This document shows, in pieces, positions 1-6,482 of a stretch of DNA of 6,482 nucleotides. This stretch comes from Ottowia sp. (GTDB lineage: Bacteria; Pseudomonadota; Gammaproteobacteria; Burkholderiales; Burkholderiaceae_C). Position 1 is the stretch's first letter, and every line of letters starts with the position of its first letter. The stretch covers positions 1 through 6,482 of the forward strand of contig JALOAS010000135.1 in NCBI GenBank assembly GCA_023228705.1, given 5' to 3'. The notes beneath the pieces were generated by a model. The model had not been told where the DNA came from. It ran no database searches and was given only the letters and a program-made list of their open reading frames with translations. Both the position numbers and the translations under genes were made by a program.

Positions 1-1018
1 CGGCTGCCCGCCGGGAATGGCATTGTCCGAGGCCGACATCCAGATGGAGCTGGACCGGCGCCGCCCGGGAACGAGCAAGTTCGTGACCCAGCGCAACGAG
101 CCGGATGCGGTGGAGATCCTGAGCGGTGTGTACGAAGGCCGGACGACCGGCACGCCGATCGCGCTGCTGATCCGCAATACCGACCAGCGCAGCAAGGACT
201 ACGGCAACATCCTGCAGACCTTCCGCCCTGGCCATGCCGACTACGCCTACTGGCAGAAATACGGCATCCGCGACCCGCGCGGCGGCGGCCGTTCCTCGGC
301 CCGGTTGACGGCACCCACGGTGGCGGCAGGCGCCGTGGCCCGCAAGTGGCTCAAGGAGAAATTCGGCACCGAGTTCCGCGGCTGCATGGCGCAGATCGGC
401 GAGGTGGCCATCCCCTTCGAAAGCTGGGCGCACGTGCCGGACAACCCCTTCTTCGCCCCGGTGGCCGACGTCTCGGCGCTGGAGGCCTACATGAACGAGC
501 TGCGCAAGAGCGGCGATTCGTGCGGCGCCCGGCTGCGCGTCACGGCGACGAACATGCCGGCGGGCCTGGGCCAGCCGCTGTACGACAAACTCGATGCCGA
601 TATCGCCTGGGCGATGATGGGCCTGAACGCCGTCAAGGGCGTGGAGATCGGCGCCGGCTTCGCGGCCGTGGCCGACAAGGGCAGCACGCACGGCGACGCG
701 CTCACGCCGGGCGGCTTCCAGGGCAACAAGGCCGGCGGCGTGCTCGGCGGCATCAGCACCGGACAGGACCTGGAGGTCAGCATCGCCATCAAGCCCACCA
801 GCTCCATCCTGATCCCGCGCGAGAGCATCGACACCGCCGGCCAGCCGACCGAGGTCATCACCAAGGGCCGCCACGACCCCTGCGTGGGCATCCGCGCCAC
901 GCCGATTGCCGAGGCGCTGCTGGCGCTGGTGGTGATGGACCACGCGCTGCGCCACCGCGCGCAGTGCGGTGACGTGCGGACGGGCACGCCCGACATCGCG
1001 GCCGCGGGCCGGGGCTGA
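1..1018 (+). CDS. aroC: Chorismate synthase, 5'-truncated by the window edge
   Basis: Chorismate synthase is a cytoplasmic FMN-dependent lyase. It converts 5-enolpyruvylshikimate-3-phosphate to chorismate, the last step of the shikimate pathway. The reading frame is open from base 2 (GCPPG, then ATG at 17), so the ATG is an internal methionine and not the start. From memory of the E. coli enzyme (361 residues), about 28 residues are missing, including the first GESHG signature. Visible family signatures are DRRRPGTS, the FRPGHADY block (about 221-244), GGGRSSAR (281-304), KPTSSI, and GRHDPCVGIRATP near the C-terminus. The residue after RSSAR is L where E. coli has E. I recall this variant from Burkholderiales, so it is not damage. 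The C-terminus is complete and ends in TGA at 1016-1018, which shares one base with the next start. Identification is secure; only the N-terminus is unseen. Confidence 0.97.
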   Translation, partial: GCPPGMALSEADIQMELDRRRPGTSKFVTQRNEPDAVEILSGVYEGRTTGTPIALLIRNTDQRSKDYGNILQTFRPGHADYAYWQKYGIRDPRGGGRSSARLTAPTVAAGAVARKWLKEKFGTEFRGCMAQIGEVAIPFESWAHVPDNPFFAPVADVSALEAYMNELRKSGDSCGARLRVTATNMPAGLGQPLYDKLDADIAWAMMGLNAVKGVEIGAGFAAVADKGSTHGDALTPGGFQGNKAGGVLGGISTGQDLEVSIAIKPTSSILIPRESIDTAGQPTEVITKGRHDPCVGIRATPIAEALLALVVMDHALRHRAQCGDVRTGTPDIAAAGRG

Positions 1019-2490
1019 TGGCCGGCGAGCCGGGCGCGGCCCGCGCACGGGGCCTGGGGCGCATCGCGTGGAAGGTGCTGCGCTACCTGCTGATCGCCCT
1101 GCTGGCGCTGCCCGTGGTGTTCGCGGCGCTGTTCCTGGCGATCCAGGAGGCCAGCGAACGCCAATGGCTGGGCCGCGCGCCTGAACACCCGGCCATCGAC
1201 GTGCGCTCCGACCGGCCGCACGCCGTGCAATTGCTGGACGCGGGCTTCGACTCGCTGGCCGAGCGGCTGCGGTTGATCGATGGCGCCGAGCGGACGATCG
1301 AGCTGGAGTTCTTCATCTACGAACTGGACGAGGCCAGCCGCCTAGTGACGCAGGCGCTGGCGCGCAAGGCTGCCGAGGGCGTGAAGGTGCGTCTGTTGGT
1401 GGACTTCGCGCTGCCGGTGTTCAAGCTGGCGCCGGCCTACGTGCGCGCCCTGCGCGAGGCGGGCGTGGAGGTGCGCTACTACAACACCAAGGGGCTGGAG
1501 CGCTTTTTCGCCATGCAGCACCGCACGCACCGCAAGCTGCTGGTGGCTGACCGCGAGCGCGCCATCGTCGGCGGGCGCAACATCGGCAACGACTACTTCG
1601 ACCTGTCCACGCACTACAACTTCCTCGACAGCGACTTGCTGATCGATGGCCCGGTGGCCGCGTCGATCGCCGACAGCTTCGACCTGTACTGGGCGTCGGA
1701 CTGGGTGACCGACCCCGGCGTTCTGGGCCAGGCCGCCAAGGCCCTGACCGACGACCGCCTGCTCGGGCCGCTGGACGCGCAGGAGACCGCGCTCATGGCC
1801 ACGCTGCGCGGGCACCGCTCGGCCCTGCCGCCTTCCACCTGCACCGACCTGCAATTCGTGACCGACTACCCCGGCTCCGGCGTGGAGCGGCGCCGGGTCT
1901 ACCCGACCATCGCGCGGCTGGTGGACGAAGCCCGGCGCGAGGTGCTGGTCGAAAGCCCCTACCTGGTGCTGCGCGGCGATGGCATCGCGCTGATGCGGCG
2001 CTTCACGCAGCAGGGCGTGCAACTGACCTTTCTGACCAACACGCTGCACTCCACCGACGCCTTCTACACCGTGGCCTCGCTGGCCGATTCGCTCGGGCGC
2101 CTGGCCGTGCCGGGCGTGCAGGTCTGGGGCTACCAGGGCGCGCCGCTGCCATCGGCGCTGGCCAAGGGCCGGCCGCCGGCCTCGCAGCGCTGGGGCGTGC
2201 ACGCCAAGCGCGCGGTGATCGACGAGGGCACCGTCATCATCGGCACCTACAACATGGACCCGCGCTCGGCCAACCTCAACTCGGAACTGATCGTGGTCTG
2301 CCGAGGCGACGCCACCCTGGCCGCGCAGGTGCGCCAGAGCATCCAGGCCCGGCTGGCGCAGTCGGTGCCTATCGTCGGCGCCGAACGCGCCGGCGGCTAC
2401 GAGGCCCTGGTCGAGGGCGCCGACGGCGCGAGCATCCTGAAGATGAAACTGGTCACGCCGTTGGCGAGCTGGCTGGATTTTTTGCTGTGA
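1018..2490 (+). CDS. Phospholipase D / cardiolipin synthase-like protein with N-terminal membrane anchor
   Basis: This 490-residue protein belongs to the phospholipase D superfamily, whose members hydrolyse or transfer phosphatidyl groups through a covalent phosphohistidine. A hydrophobic segment at residues about 20-42 follows a basic N-terminus and probably anchors it in the inner membrane with the catalytic part in the periplasm. Two HKD motifs are intact: HRKLLVAD (H171, K173, D178) followed by GGRNIG (185-190), and HAKRAVID (H395, K397, D402) followed by GTYNMDPRS. The length and the two-HKD layout resemble bacterial cardiolipin synthases of the ClsC/YmdC type. Substrate cannot be read from sequence, so a general phospholipase D is the alternative. 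The ATG overlaps the aroC stop by one base (TGATG), with only a weak GGGG just upstream, so translational coupling to aroC is likely. There is no sign of a frame break. Confidence 0.9.
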   Translation: MAGEPGAARARGLGRIAWKVLRYLLIALLALPVVFAALFLAIQEASERQWLGRAPEHPAIDVRSDRPHAVQLLDAGFDSLAERLRLIDGAERTIELEFFIYELDEASRLVTQALARKAAEGVKVRLLVDFALPVFKLAPAYVRALREAGVEVRYYNTKGLERFFAMQHRTHRKLLVADRERAIVGGRNIGNDYFDLSTHYNFLDSDLLIDGPVAASIADSFDLYWASDWVTDPGVLGQAAKALTDDRLLGPLDAQETALMATLRGHRSALPPSTCTDLQFVTDYPGSGVERRRVYPTIARLVDEARREVLVESPYLVLRGDGIALMRRFTQQGVQLTFLTNTLHSTDAFYTVASLADSLGRLAVPGVQVWGYQGAPLPSALAKGRPPASQRWGVHAKRAVIDEGTVIIGTYNMDPRSANLNSELIVVCRGDATLAAQVRQSIQARLAQSVPIVGAERAGGYEALVEGADGASILKMKLVTPLASWLDFLL

Positions 2491-2496
2491 GCGGCT

Positions 2497-2516
2497 GGCC
2501 CTGATCGGGCTTGTTT
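2497..2516 (+). terminator. Weak intrinsic-terminator-like hairpin after the phospholipase D gene
   Basis: Seven bases past the phospholipase D stop codon, GCCC (2498-2501) pairs with GGGC (2507-2510) around the five-base loop TGATC. An extra G-T wobble closes the base of the stem, and TTGTTT follows. The stem is short and the T-tract contains a G, so termination would be inefficient. It lies in the 24-base gap between two convergent genes and runs into the HEPN stop codon. On the opposite strand no T-tract follows the hairpin, so it would only serve the plus-strand operon. No folding calculation was done. Confidence 0.3.
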
Positions 2517-3165
2517 AATCCACCACCGGGTAGCACGCATCGCCCCAGAGCGTGCCGGGGTGCTCCATCATCAGTTCGATGACCAGCGGCACGAGCTTGC
2601 CCATCAGCCTGGCGCAGTCGCGCAACTGCTCGCGGTTGACGGTGCCGTTCCAGGTGGCGCCGCCGTGCATCAGTTGATTGCGCAACGTGTAGAGGCGGTT
2701 GAAGACCACGCCCAGCAGCAGGGGCGTGTCGCCGCTGGCCAGGGCGGCGTGGGCGAGCTGCTTGCCACGGGCAAAGCGGGCCTGCCAGTCGGCTTCGCTG
2801 ATCTTGCCGTTGCGGCTGTCCCAGAAGCTCTGGAACACGTAGGGGTTGTCGAGCAGGGTGCGGATGCTGCCCGAGAACTCGTTCCACACCAGGGCGTCGA
2901 TGCGCTTGGCGGCGAGGTCGAGGTCGCACAGCTTTTGCAGGAAGGCCTTGAAGGTTTCCTGCTCCGAAAGGCGGTGGCTGTCGTCGATCTCGGTGGCGTA
3001 GGCGGCGTTGAAGGCGATCCACAGGAAGATGAACTTGCCGTCGAGATCGTCGGCCTGCTCGGCGCGGTGCAGCCAGCTCAGGGCCCGGTGGATGCGCAGG
3101 CGCAGGTTCTCGGGCTCGACGTCGCGGCGCAGGCGGTGGCGTTGCTTGAGGGTGTTATGGTCCAT
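2515..3165 (-). CDS. HEPN-domain protein (Apea-like), putative RNA-cleaving toxin or defence factor
   Basis: This 216-residue, largely helical, soluble protein has no signal peptide or membrane segment. The key feature is RNQLMH (R162, N163, H167) followed by GGATWNG, the RX4-6H signature of HEPN domains. In many HEPN proteins this Arg-His pair is the catalytic site of a metal-independent endoribonuclease. Other landmarks are the FIFLWIAFNAAYA helix (45-57) and the C-terminal CYPVVD. I recall similar short HEPN proteins scattered through proteobacterial genomes with no assigned role. HEPN proteins often act as toxins paired with a nucleotidyltransferase (MNT) antitoxin, but no such partner lies beside it here. 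The ATG at 3165 is the only good start, and no clear ribosome-binding site precedes it. The gene is divergent from the RhuM-Fic gene and convergent with the phospholipase D gene. RNase activity is inferred from the motif only. Confidence 0.8.
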   Translation of the reverse strand: MDHNTLKQRHRLRRDVEPENLRLRIHRALSWLHRAEQADDLDGKFIFLWIAFNAAYATEIDDSHRLSEQETFKAFLQKLCDLDLAAKRIDALVWNEFSGSIRTLLDNPYVFQSFWDSRNGKISEADWQARFARGKQLAHAALASGDTPLLLGVVFNRLYTLRNQLMHGGATWNGTVNREQLRDCARLMGKLVPLVIELMMEHPGTLWGDACYPVVD

Positions 3166-3178
3166 GCCTGATGATAGG

Positions 3179-3221
3179 CTTGCTGGCCGAGATGAATGGA
3201 AACAGCGTGGAGGCCAGCAGG
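3179..3221. promoter_or_regulatory. Inverted repeat in the HEPN/RhuM divergent region, covering the RhuM ribosome-binding site
   Basis: TGCTGGCC (3181-3188) and GGCCAGCA (3212-3219) are a perfect 8-base inverted repeat separated by 23 bases. Allowing one T-G wobble and a further C-G pair extends it to 10 positions (3179-3188 with 3212-3221). The right arm ends at the base before the ATG at 3222 and overlaps the GGAGG ribosome-binding site. It could be an operator for an autoregulator, such as the RhuM domain protein, or an mRNA hairpin limiting translation of the toxin. Its placement in the only divergent intergenic region favours a regulatory role, but the role itself is inferred. Confidence 0.4.
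3209..3213 (+). promoter_or_regulatory. Ribosome-binding site GGAGG that selects the ATG at 3222
   Basis: GGAGG ends eight bases before the ATG at 3222, which is close to ideal spacing. The earlier in-frame ATGs at 3171 and 3192 lack a comparable site, and the ATG at 3240 has only a weak AAGAA before it. This site therefore decides the start of the RhuM-Fic gene. Confidence 0.6.
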
Positions 3222-3426
3222 ATGGAAAATTCGCAAGAAATGGCAGTCGACCCGACGGATATCGCTATCAACCAAGGGGAGGGCGGTGCGGTGGAGGTGC
3301 GGCTGGGGCGAGAGAGCGTCTGGCTCAACCAGGAGCAGACGGCGCAGCTTTTCGGGCGTGAGCGCTCCGTGATCGGCAAGCATGTGCGCAATGTGTTTGC
3401 CGATGGAGAACTGGATGAAGAAAGCA

Positions 3427-3445
3427 ATGTGCAAAATTTGCACAT
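3427..3445. repeat. Perfect 19-base palindrome inside the RhuM coding region
   Basis: ATGTGCAAA (3427-3435) and TTTGCACAT (3437-3445) are exact reverse complements around a single central A. It sits in the low-GC patch and encodes part of NVQNLHI, a stretch I recall as common in RhuM proteins. The protein sequence may therefore impose much of the symmetry. It could act as an internal protein-binding site, but nothing else in the sequence supports that. Confidence 0.45.
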
Positions 3446-3850
3446 CGCCGGTTCCGATAAGCTCGTCAGGTTCTATCACCTGGATGTCATCATATCGGTA
3501 GGTTATCGGGTGAAGTCTTTGCAAGGCACCCGTTTTCGCCAATGGGCCACCTCCGTGCTGCGCCAGCACCTGACGCAAGGCTACACCCTGAACCGCCAGC
3601 GGCTGGAGGCCAATGCCCGCGAGCTGAAAACGGCCTTGCGGTTGGTGCACAAGCTGGCGCAAAGCCCCGAATTGCCGCAGGACGCAGGGCGGGGCCTGCT
3701 GGACGTAGTCACGCGCTATGTCCGCACCTTCTTGCTGCTGCAGCGCTACGACGAAGGCTTGCTGACCGATCCACCCCAGCAATCCGGCGGCACGCTGCCC
3801 ACCGTTGACGAGGCGCGCGGCGTGCTGGGCCAACTCAAGGCCGACCTGAG

Positions 3851-4225
<375 letters not shown>

Positions 4226-4226
4226 T

Positions 4227-5048
4227 TCATTCGTCAGCGGGCGGCAACGCTTGCTGGGTGATCAGCTTCCAATGGCCCGCCTCATCGGCCCGCAAGGTGA
4301 AGCGCTCGGGCACGGATGGGCAGCAGTTGGGATCGCCGTCGCCCTGCAGCAGCCCTTCAAGCTCCAGTTCATCCGGCCCATGGCGCACGATCCGCTCGAC
4401 CGCGCGAACGGGCGATTCGAAGTCGATGGCTGGCGAGGACCGCAGGGCGTCCACGTAGTAGTCGCGCTGCTCCATGCCGCGGCCGTGCACGATGGCGATG
4501 TTGGTCATGGTGGTGCCCGAGCCGCCCTGGCACCCGACATCGCCGGTCCAGAGGACGGCGAAGCGGGGGCCATATCCGGCCGCTTCATCCGATGGATCGC
4601 CAGCCAGCAGGACGACCTCGTCCGGGGTGATGGCCTGCACCTCGCAGGCAATGCCCTGGGCGTAGCGCGCGGCCGCCTCGATCACCGCGTTGACCTCCTG
4701 CGCCTGGGCATTCCGGTCAGTCTGGCTGGGAACGTTGTCGATGGCCGGCGCCGTAGGTTCATGAGCGGCTGCTGATGAGGCGCCGTTTTGCGGTGTGTCT
4801 GTGGTGAAAATCGTGATCGCGAGCCAGATCACGAAGCCCAGCACAGCCAGTTTGAGCGCGATCGCGGCCACGAAGATGACCAGTTGGACCAGGACAACGA
4901 GGGGCGCAACCACTCCGATGATCAGCGCCACCACCGTGACCAGTACATAGATGAGGACGGCCCCTATGCCGCCCACGCCGGTGCCGACATCCAGCGCTCG
5001 CAGGTACACGTCCCAGATGAAGGACCAATAGGCCGTCAGCGCGTCCAT
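4227..5048 (-). CDS. Membrane-anchored protein of unknown function with C-terminal GDPNCCPS motif
   Basis: I do not recognise this 273-residue protein as a named family. Residues about 25-82 are strongly hydrophobic and probably form two or three membrane helices. A low-complexity Ala/Pro/Thr/Gln linker (about 84-118) leads to a soluble domain (about 119-273). Its landmarks are cysteines at 135 and 173, a YVDALRSS-like segment (198-205), and GDPNCCPS (238-245) followed by an alternating, strand-like C-terminus ending near GHWKLI. I recall similar GDPxCCPS ends in uncharacterised exported proteins and LppP/LprE-type lipoproteins, which suggests an extracytoplasmic domain; the paired cysteines could form disulphides. 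The ATG at 5048 lies 13 bases inside the end of the sirtuin gene and has no clear ribosome-binding site, so it is probably translated by coupling. High G+C at third codon positions supports real coding. Confidence 0.75.
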   Translation of the reverse strand: MDALTAYWSFIWDVYLRALDVGTGVGGIGAVLIYVLVTVVALIIGVVAPLVVLVQLVIFVAAIALKLAVLGFVIWLAITIFTTDTPQNGASSAAAHEPTAPAIDNVPSQTDRNAQAQEVNAVIEAAARYAQGIACEVQAITPDEVVLLAGDPSDEAAGYGPRFAVLWTGDVGCQGGSGTTMTNIAIVHGRGMEQRDYYVDALRSSPAIDFESPVRAVERIVRHGPDELELEGLLQGDGDPNCCPSVPERFTLRADEAGHWKLITQQALPPADE

Positions 5049-5923
5049 GGGGCGAGCTTTTTGTGGGCGCCATTCGATACCTCCGGGGTCGCCATCGCCT
5101 CAAAGAACGCACTGGCCCGCATCGGCAGGTGCACGGTGCGGGGCGTGCGCAGGAGCTTCACGTCGGGGTTGACGCGCACCAGCGACCAGCCTTCGTGGAC
5201 CCGGCCTTCGGAGAAGGCGCGCACCGTGGGAATAGCCGTGCCGGCGCCGATTTCCAGCACCACGCCGGCGCGGGGCAGGGCCTGCCGCCATGCCTTGAGC
5301 GCGTCGGCCTGGGCCTGGGTGCGGTGGTCGAGCCAGTGCAGGTCGTCGAACATCACGATGTTGGGCCGGGCGAGGGCGCCGCAGCGGGGGCAGCGCGGCA
5401 AGGGGCCGAGCAGGCGGCAGCGGGCTTCGTCCACCGGGGGGGCGAAGCCATGGGCGGGCCAGATCAGGTCGCTGCAGGGGCGCACGCATTGTAGGAAGTG
5501 CAGCGAACCATGGCATTCCTGGATGGGGCCATCGTCCTGGTGGAAGCCGGCTTTCTGGAACTGGCCGTCGATGTTGCTGGTGAACACCGCCCAGCCTTGC
5601 GGTTTGGCCTGACCCCAGCGGTGCATGTGCGCGAAGCCGGGGTTGGGCTGCGTGGCGCGGTACTGCCGCAGCCGGTGCCCATAGAAGCCCCAGGCCAGCT
5701 CGGGCTGGCGCAGTAGCGTGGCCGGCGTGGCCACCTCGCGAAGATTCAGGCCGGCCGCCGCCAGCCCGGGGTAGTGCCGCCAGAAGCCCTGCGGCCCCCG
5801 GAAATCGGGCAGGCCCGATGCCACCCCCAACCCCGCCCCGGCGGCGATCAGCAGCGCGTCGGCATCGTGGATCAGGCGGAACGCATGGGTTAGCAGGGCG
5901 GTGGGTGTGGCGTCGGGCGACAT
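5036..5923 (-). CDS. Sir2-family NAD-dependent protein deacylase (variant sirtuin)
   Basis: Sirtuins consume NAD to remove acyl groups from lysines; some members transfer ADP-ribose instead. From the ATG at 5923 the protein has 295 residues. Rossmann and NAD-binding signatures are GAGLGVASGLPDFRG (29-43), TSNIDGQF (115-122) and GAGTAIPTVR (226-235). The catalytic histidine is H138 in ECHGS. A zinc site is suggested by C146/C150 and C178/C181. Two departures from the textbook family are a Gly at 33 where GAG(I/M)S has Ser, and CxxxC in place of the first CxxC. I recall a subfamily with the same ELAWGFYGHRL and QCxRPC features, so these look like subfamily traits and not decay. An alternative start at 5941 adds six residues but lacks a ribosome-binding site. 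The end overlaps the membrane-protein start by 13 bases. Substrates cannot be inferred. Confidence 0.9.
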   Translation of the reverse strand: MSPDATPTALLTHAFRLIHDADALLIAAGAGLGVASGLPDFRGPQGFWRHYPGLAAAGLNLREVATPATLLRQPELAWGFYGHRLRQYRATQPNPGFAHMHRWGQAKPQGWAVFTSNIDGQFQKAGFHQDDGPIQECHGSLHFLQCVRPCSDLIWPAHGFAPPVDEARCRLLGPLPRCPRCGALARPNIVMFDDLHWLDHRTQAQADALKAWRQALPRAGVVLEIGAGTAIPTVRAFSEGRVHEGWSLVRVNPDVKLLRTPRTVHLPMRASAFFEAMATPEVSNGAHKKLAPWTR

Positions 5924-5932
5924 GGCTTCGTT

Positions 5933-5938
5933 CACCTT
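5933..5938 (-). promoter_or_regulatory. Ribosome-binding site AAGGTG favouring the sirtuin start at 5923
   Basis: On the minus strand AAGGTG lies nine bases before the ATG at 5923. The upstream in-frame ATG at 5941 has only CACGGTTTC before it, with no purine-rich site. The downstream ATG is therefore the better start, although the difference is just six residues. Confidence 0.5.
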
Positions 5939-5978
5939 CATGAAACCGTGTTGAACAGGGCTTCATGTTCCGCTTTGG

Positions 5979-5997
5979 TGCGACGGTATGTGTCGCA
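5979..5997. repeat. Short hairpin between the right-edge gene and the sirtuin gene
   Basis: TGCGAC (5979-5984) and GTCGCA (5992-5997) are perfect 6-base complements around GGTATGT; a G-T wobble could extend the stem by one pair. It lies in the gap between the stop at 6002 and the sirtuin start. No T-tract follows on either strand, so it does not look like an intrinsic terminator. It could be an operator, an attenuation element or an mRNA processing site, or chance in GC-rich DNA. No clear promoter elements were found next to it. Confidence 0.3.
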
Positions 5998-6001
5998 GCG
6001 C

Positions 6002-6482
6002 TCACGCATTCGAGGTGGTCGAACCATCCATCCAGACGGGCAAATGGAAGCAGCGAAAATCCTGCGGCCCCGCTTCGGGGCTCTCGTGAGGCTTCACCAG
6101 GTCGGCACTTGTCGAGCCGTCGGCGGTGCTCACCATCTGGATGTGCCGGGCCGGGAACAGGCTGGCGTTGCACCAGTCCAGAAATGCCTCGTACTGGTGC
6201 TGAGCCCGCAAAGCACGCAAGCTGGGGAAAAGCGGAGCCGGCCCTTGCGCGCTCGTCGCCAAGAAGCGTATGCACCCGGCGCAGCCATGGCGCCCGTCCG
6301 CCGTGCGGACCGCGTGCAGGTCCAGATCGAACAGGCGGTCGAACCGGTGCCCTTGCCATGCGACATCGACCCCGATGTTCCAGGGCCGGACACGGATGCC
6401 GAGCAAGGGGTTCAGCCCGTCGATGCACACCTGCACGTGGCGCAGCGTCAGGCGGACGCGGATGGCTCGCTGGGTATCAAAG
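6002..6482 (-). CDS. Unrecognised protein, 5'-truncated by the window edge
   Basis: The frame is open from the right window edge, with 159 residues visible before TGA at 6002. A GTG at 6436 could be read as a start, but the upstream sequence IRVRLTLRHVQV continues the same strand-like pattern, so the gene very likely begins outside the window. I do not recognise the family. The visible part has an alternating hydrophobic N-terminal half (IRVRLTLRHVQVCI, then HRFDRLFDLDLHAV), a CAGC motif (Cys67 and Cys70 of the visible part), other cysteines at 19, 104 and 144, and a Trp/Tyr-containing helix-like stretch near 96-104. No membrane segment is seen. Consistently high G+C at third codon positions supports real coding. 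It reads toward the sirtuin gene with a 78-base gap, so it may share a transcript with it. No function is proposed. Confidence 0.6.
   Translation of the reverse strand, partial: FDTQRAIRVRLTLRHVQVCIDGLNPLLGIRVRPWNIGVDVAWQGHRFDRLFDLDLHAVRTADGRHGCAGCIRFLATSAQGPAPLFPSLRALRAQHQYEAFLDWCNASLFPARHIQMVSTADGSTSADLVKPHESPEAGPQDFRCFHLPVWMDGSTTSNA

Noticed and set aside
487..2202. Long minus-strand open frames opposite aroC and the phospholipase D gene (up to 286 codons)
   Set aside because: Both plus-strand genes have complete family motifs. The opposite frames show no domain and have the His/Gln/Arg-rich look of antisense shadows.
2560..3171. A 203-codon plus-strand open frame opposite the HEPN gene
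   Set aside because: The HEPN motif and a coherent helical protein are on the minus strand. The plus-strand product is a Val/Gln/Ala/Gly-rich shadow.
3171..3176. TATCAT on the minus strand as a -10 box for the HEPN gene
   Set aside because: It matches the consensus at five of six positions but lies only five bases from the ATG, and no acceptable -35 box sits 16-18 bases upstream.
3166..3179. GCCT...AGGC mini-hairpin just upstream of the HEPN start
   Set aside because: Only four pairs with no extension; expected by chance.
3171..3221. Earlier ATGs (3171 and 3192) as the start of the RhuM-Fic gene
   Set aside because: No ribosome-binding site precedes them, the extra residues do not resemble the family, and the segment holds the inverted repeat. 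ATG 3222 has GGAGG at ideal spacing.
5100..6428. A 442-codon open frame on the minus strand spanning the sirtuin and right-edge genes
   Set aside because: It runs out of frame through the sirtuin, whose motifs are clear in another frame. Its product is very rich in Arg, Pro, Ala and Gly, as expected for shifted reading of GC-rich genes.

Overview
The window is GC-rich DNA (roughly two-thirds G+C in most coding stretches) that looks like the chromosome of a betaproteobacterium, probably Burkholderiales and most likely near Comamonadaceae. This is an inference from the style of the chorismate synthase (the RSSARLTAP variant of the active-site signature), the codon use and the gene families. No search was run. 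Genes fill the window almost end to end, and no gene-free stretch exceeds about 65 bases.

Layout. (1) Bases 1-1018 (+) hold chorismate synthase (aroC), missing about 28 N-terminal residues off the left edge. (2) Bases 1018-2490 (+) hold a membrane-anchored, two-HKD phospholipase D / cardiolipin synthase-like protein, whose ATG shares one base with the aroC stop. A weak terminator-like hairpin follows. (3) Bases 2515-3165 (-) encode a HEPN-domain protein with an intact RNQLMH motif. (4) Divergently from it, bases 3222-4225 (+) encode a RhuM-type domain joined to a Fic/Doc domain, but the reading frame is broken near 3848-3851. As written, the sequence gives a RhuM half and a Fic half in two frames. 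(5) Bases 4227-5048 (-) encode an unrecognised membrane protein with a C-terminal GDPNCCPS motif. (6) Bases 5036-5923 (-) encode a variant Sir2 NAD-dependent deacylase. (7) Bases 6002-6482 (-) hold the C-terminal part of an unrecognised protein that runs off the right edge.

How they fit together. aroC and the phospholipase D gene form a tightly packed plus-strand pair, one for aromatic amino acid precursor synthesis and one for membrane phospholipid chemistry. The HEPN and RhuM-Fic genes form a small accessory block of two toxin-like or defence-like genes with no recognisable antitoxin beside them. A local drop in GC inside the RhuM part suggests horizontal origin. The three minus-strand genes at the right run in one direction. 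The sirtuin and membrane protein genes overlap by 13 bases and are probably translationally coupled, so a joint function is likely but unknown.

The observations most worth a second look are the frame break in the RhuM-Fic gene, the inverted repeat that covers its ribosome-binding site, and the sirtuin/membrane-protein pair.
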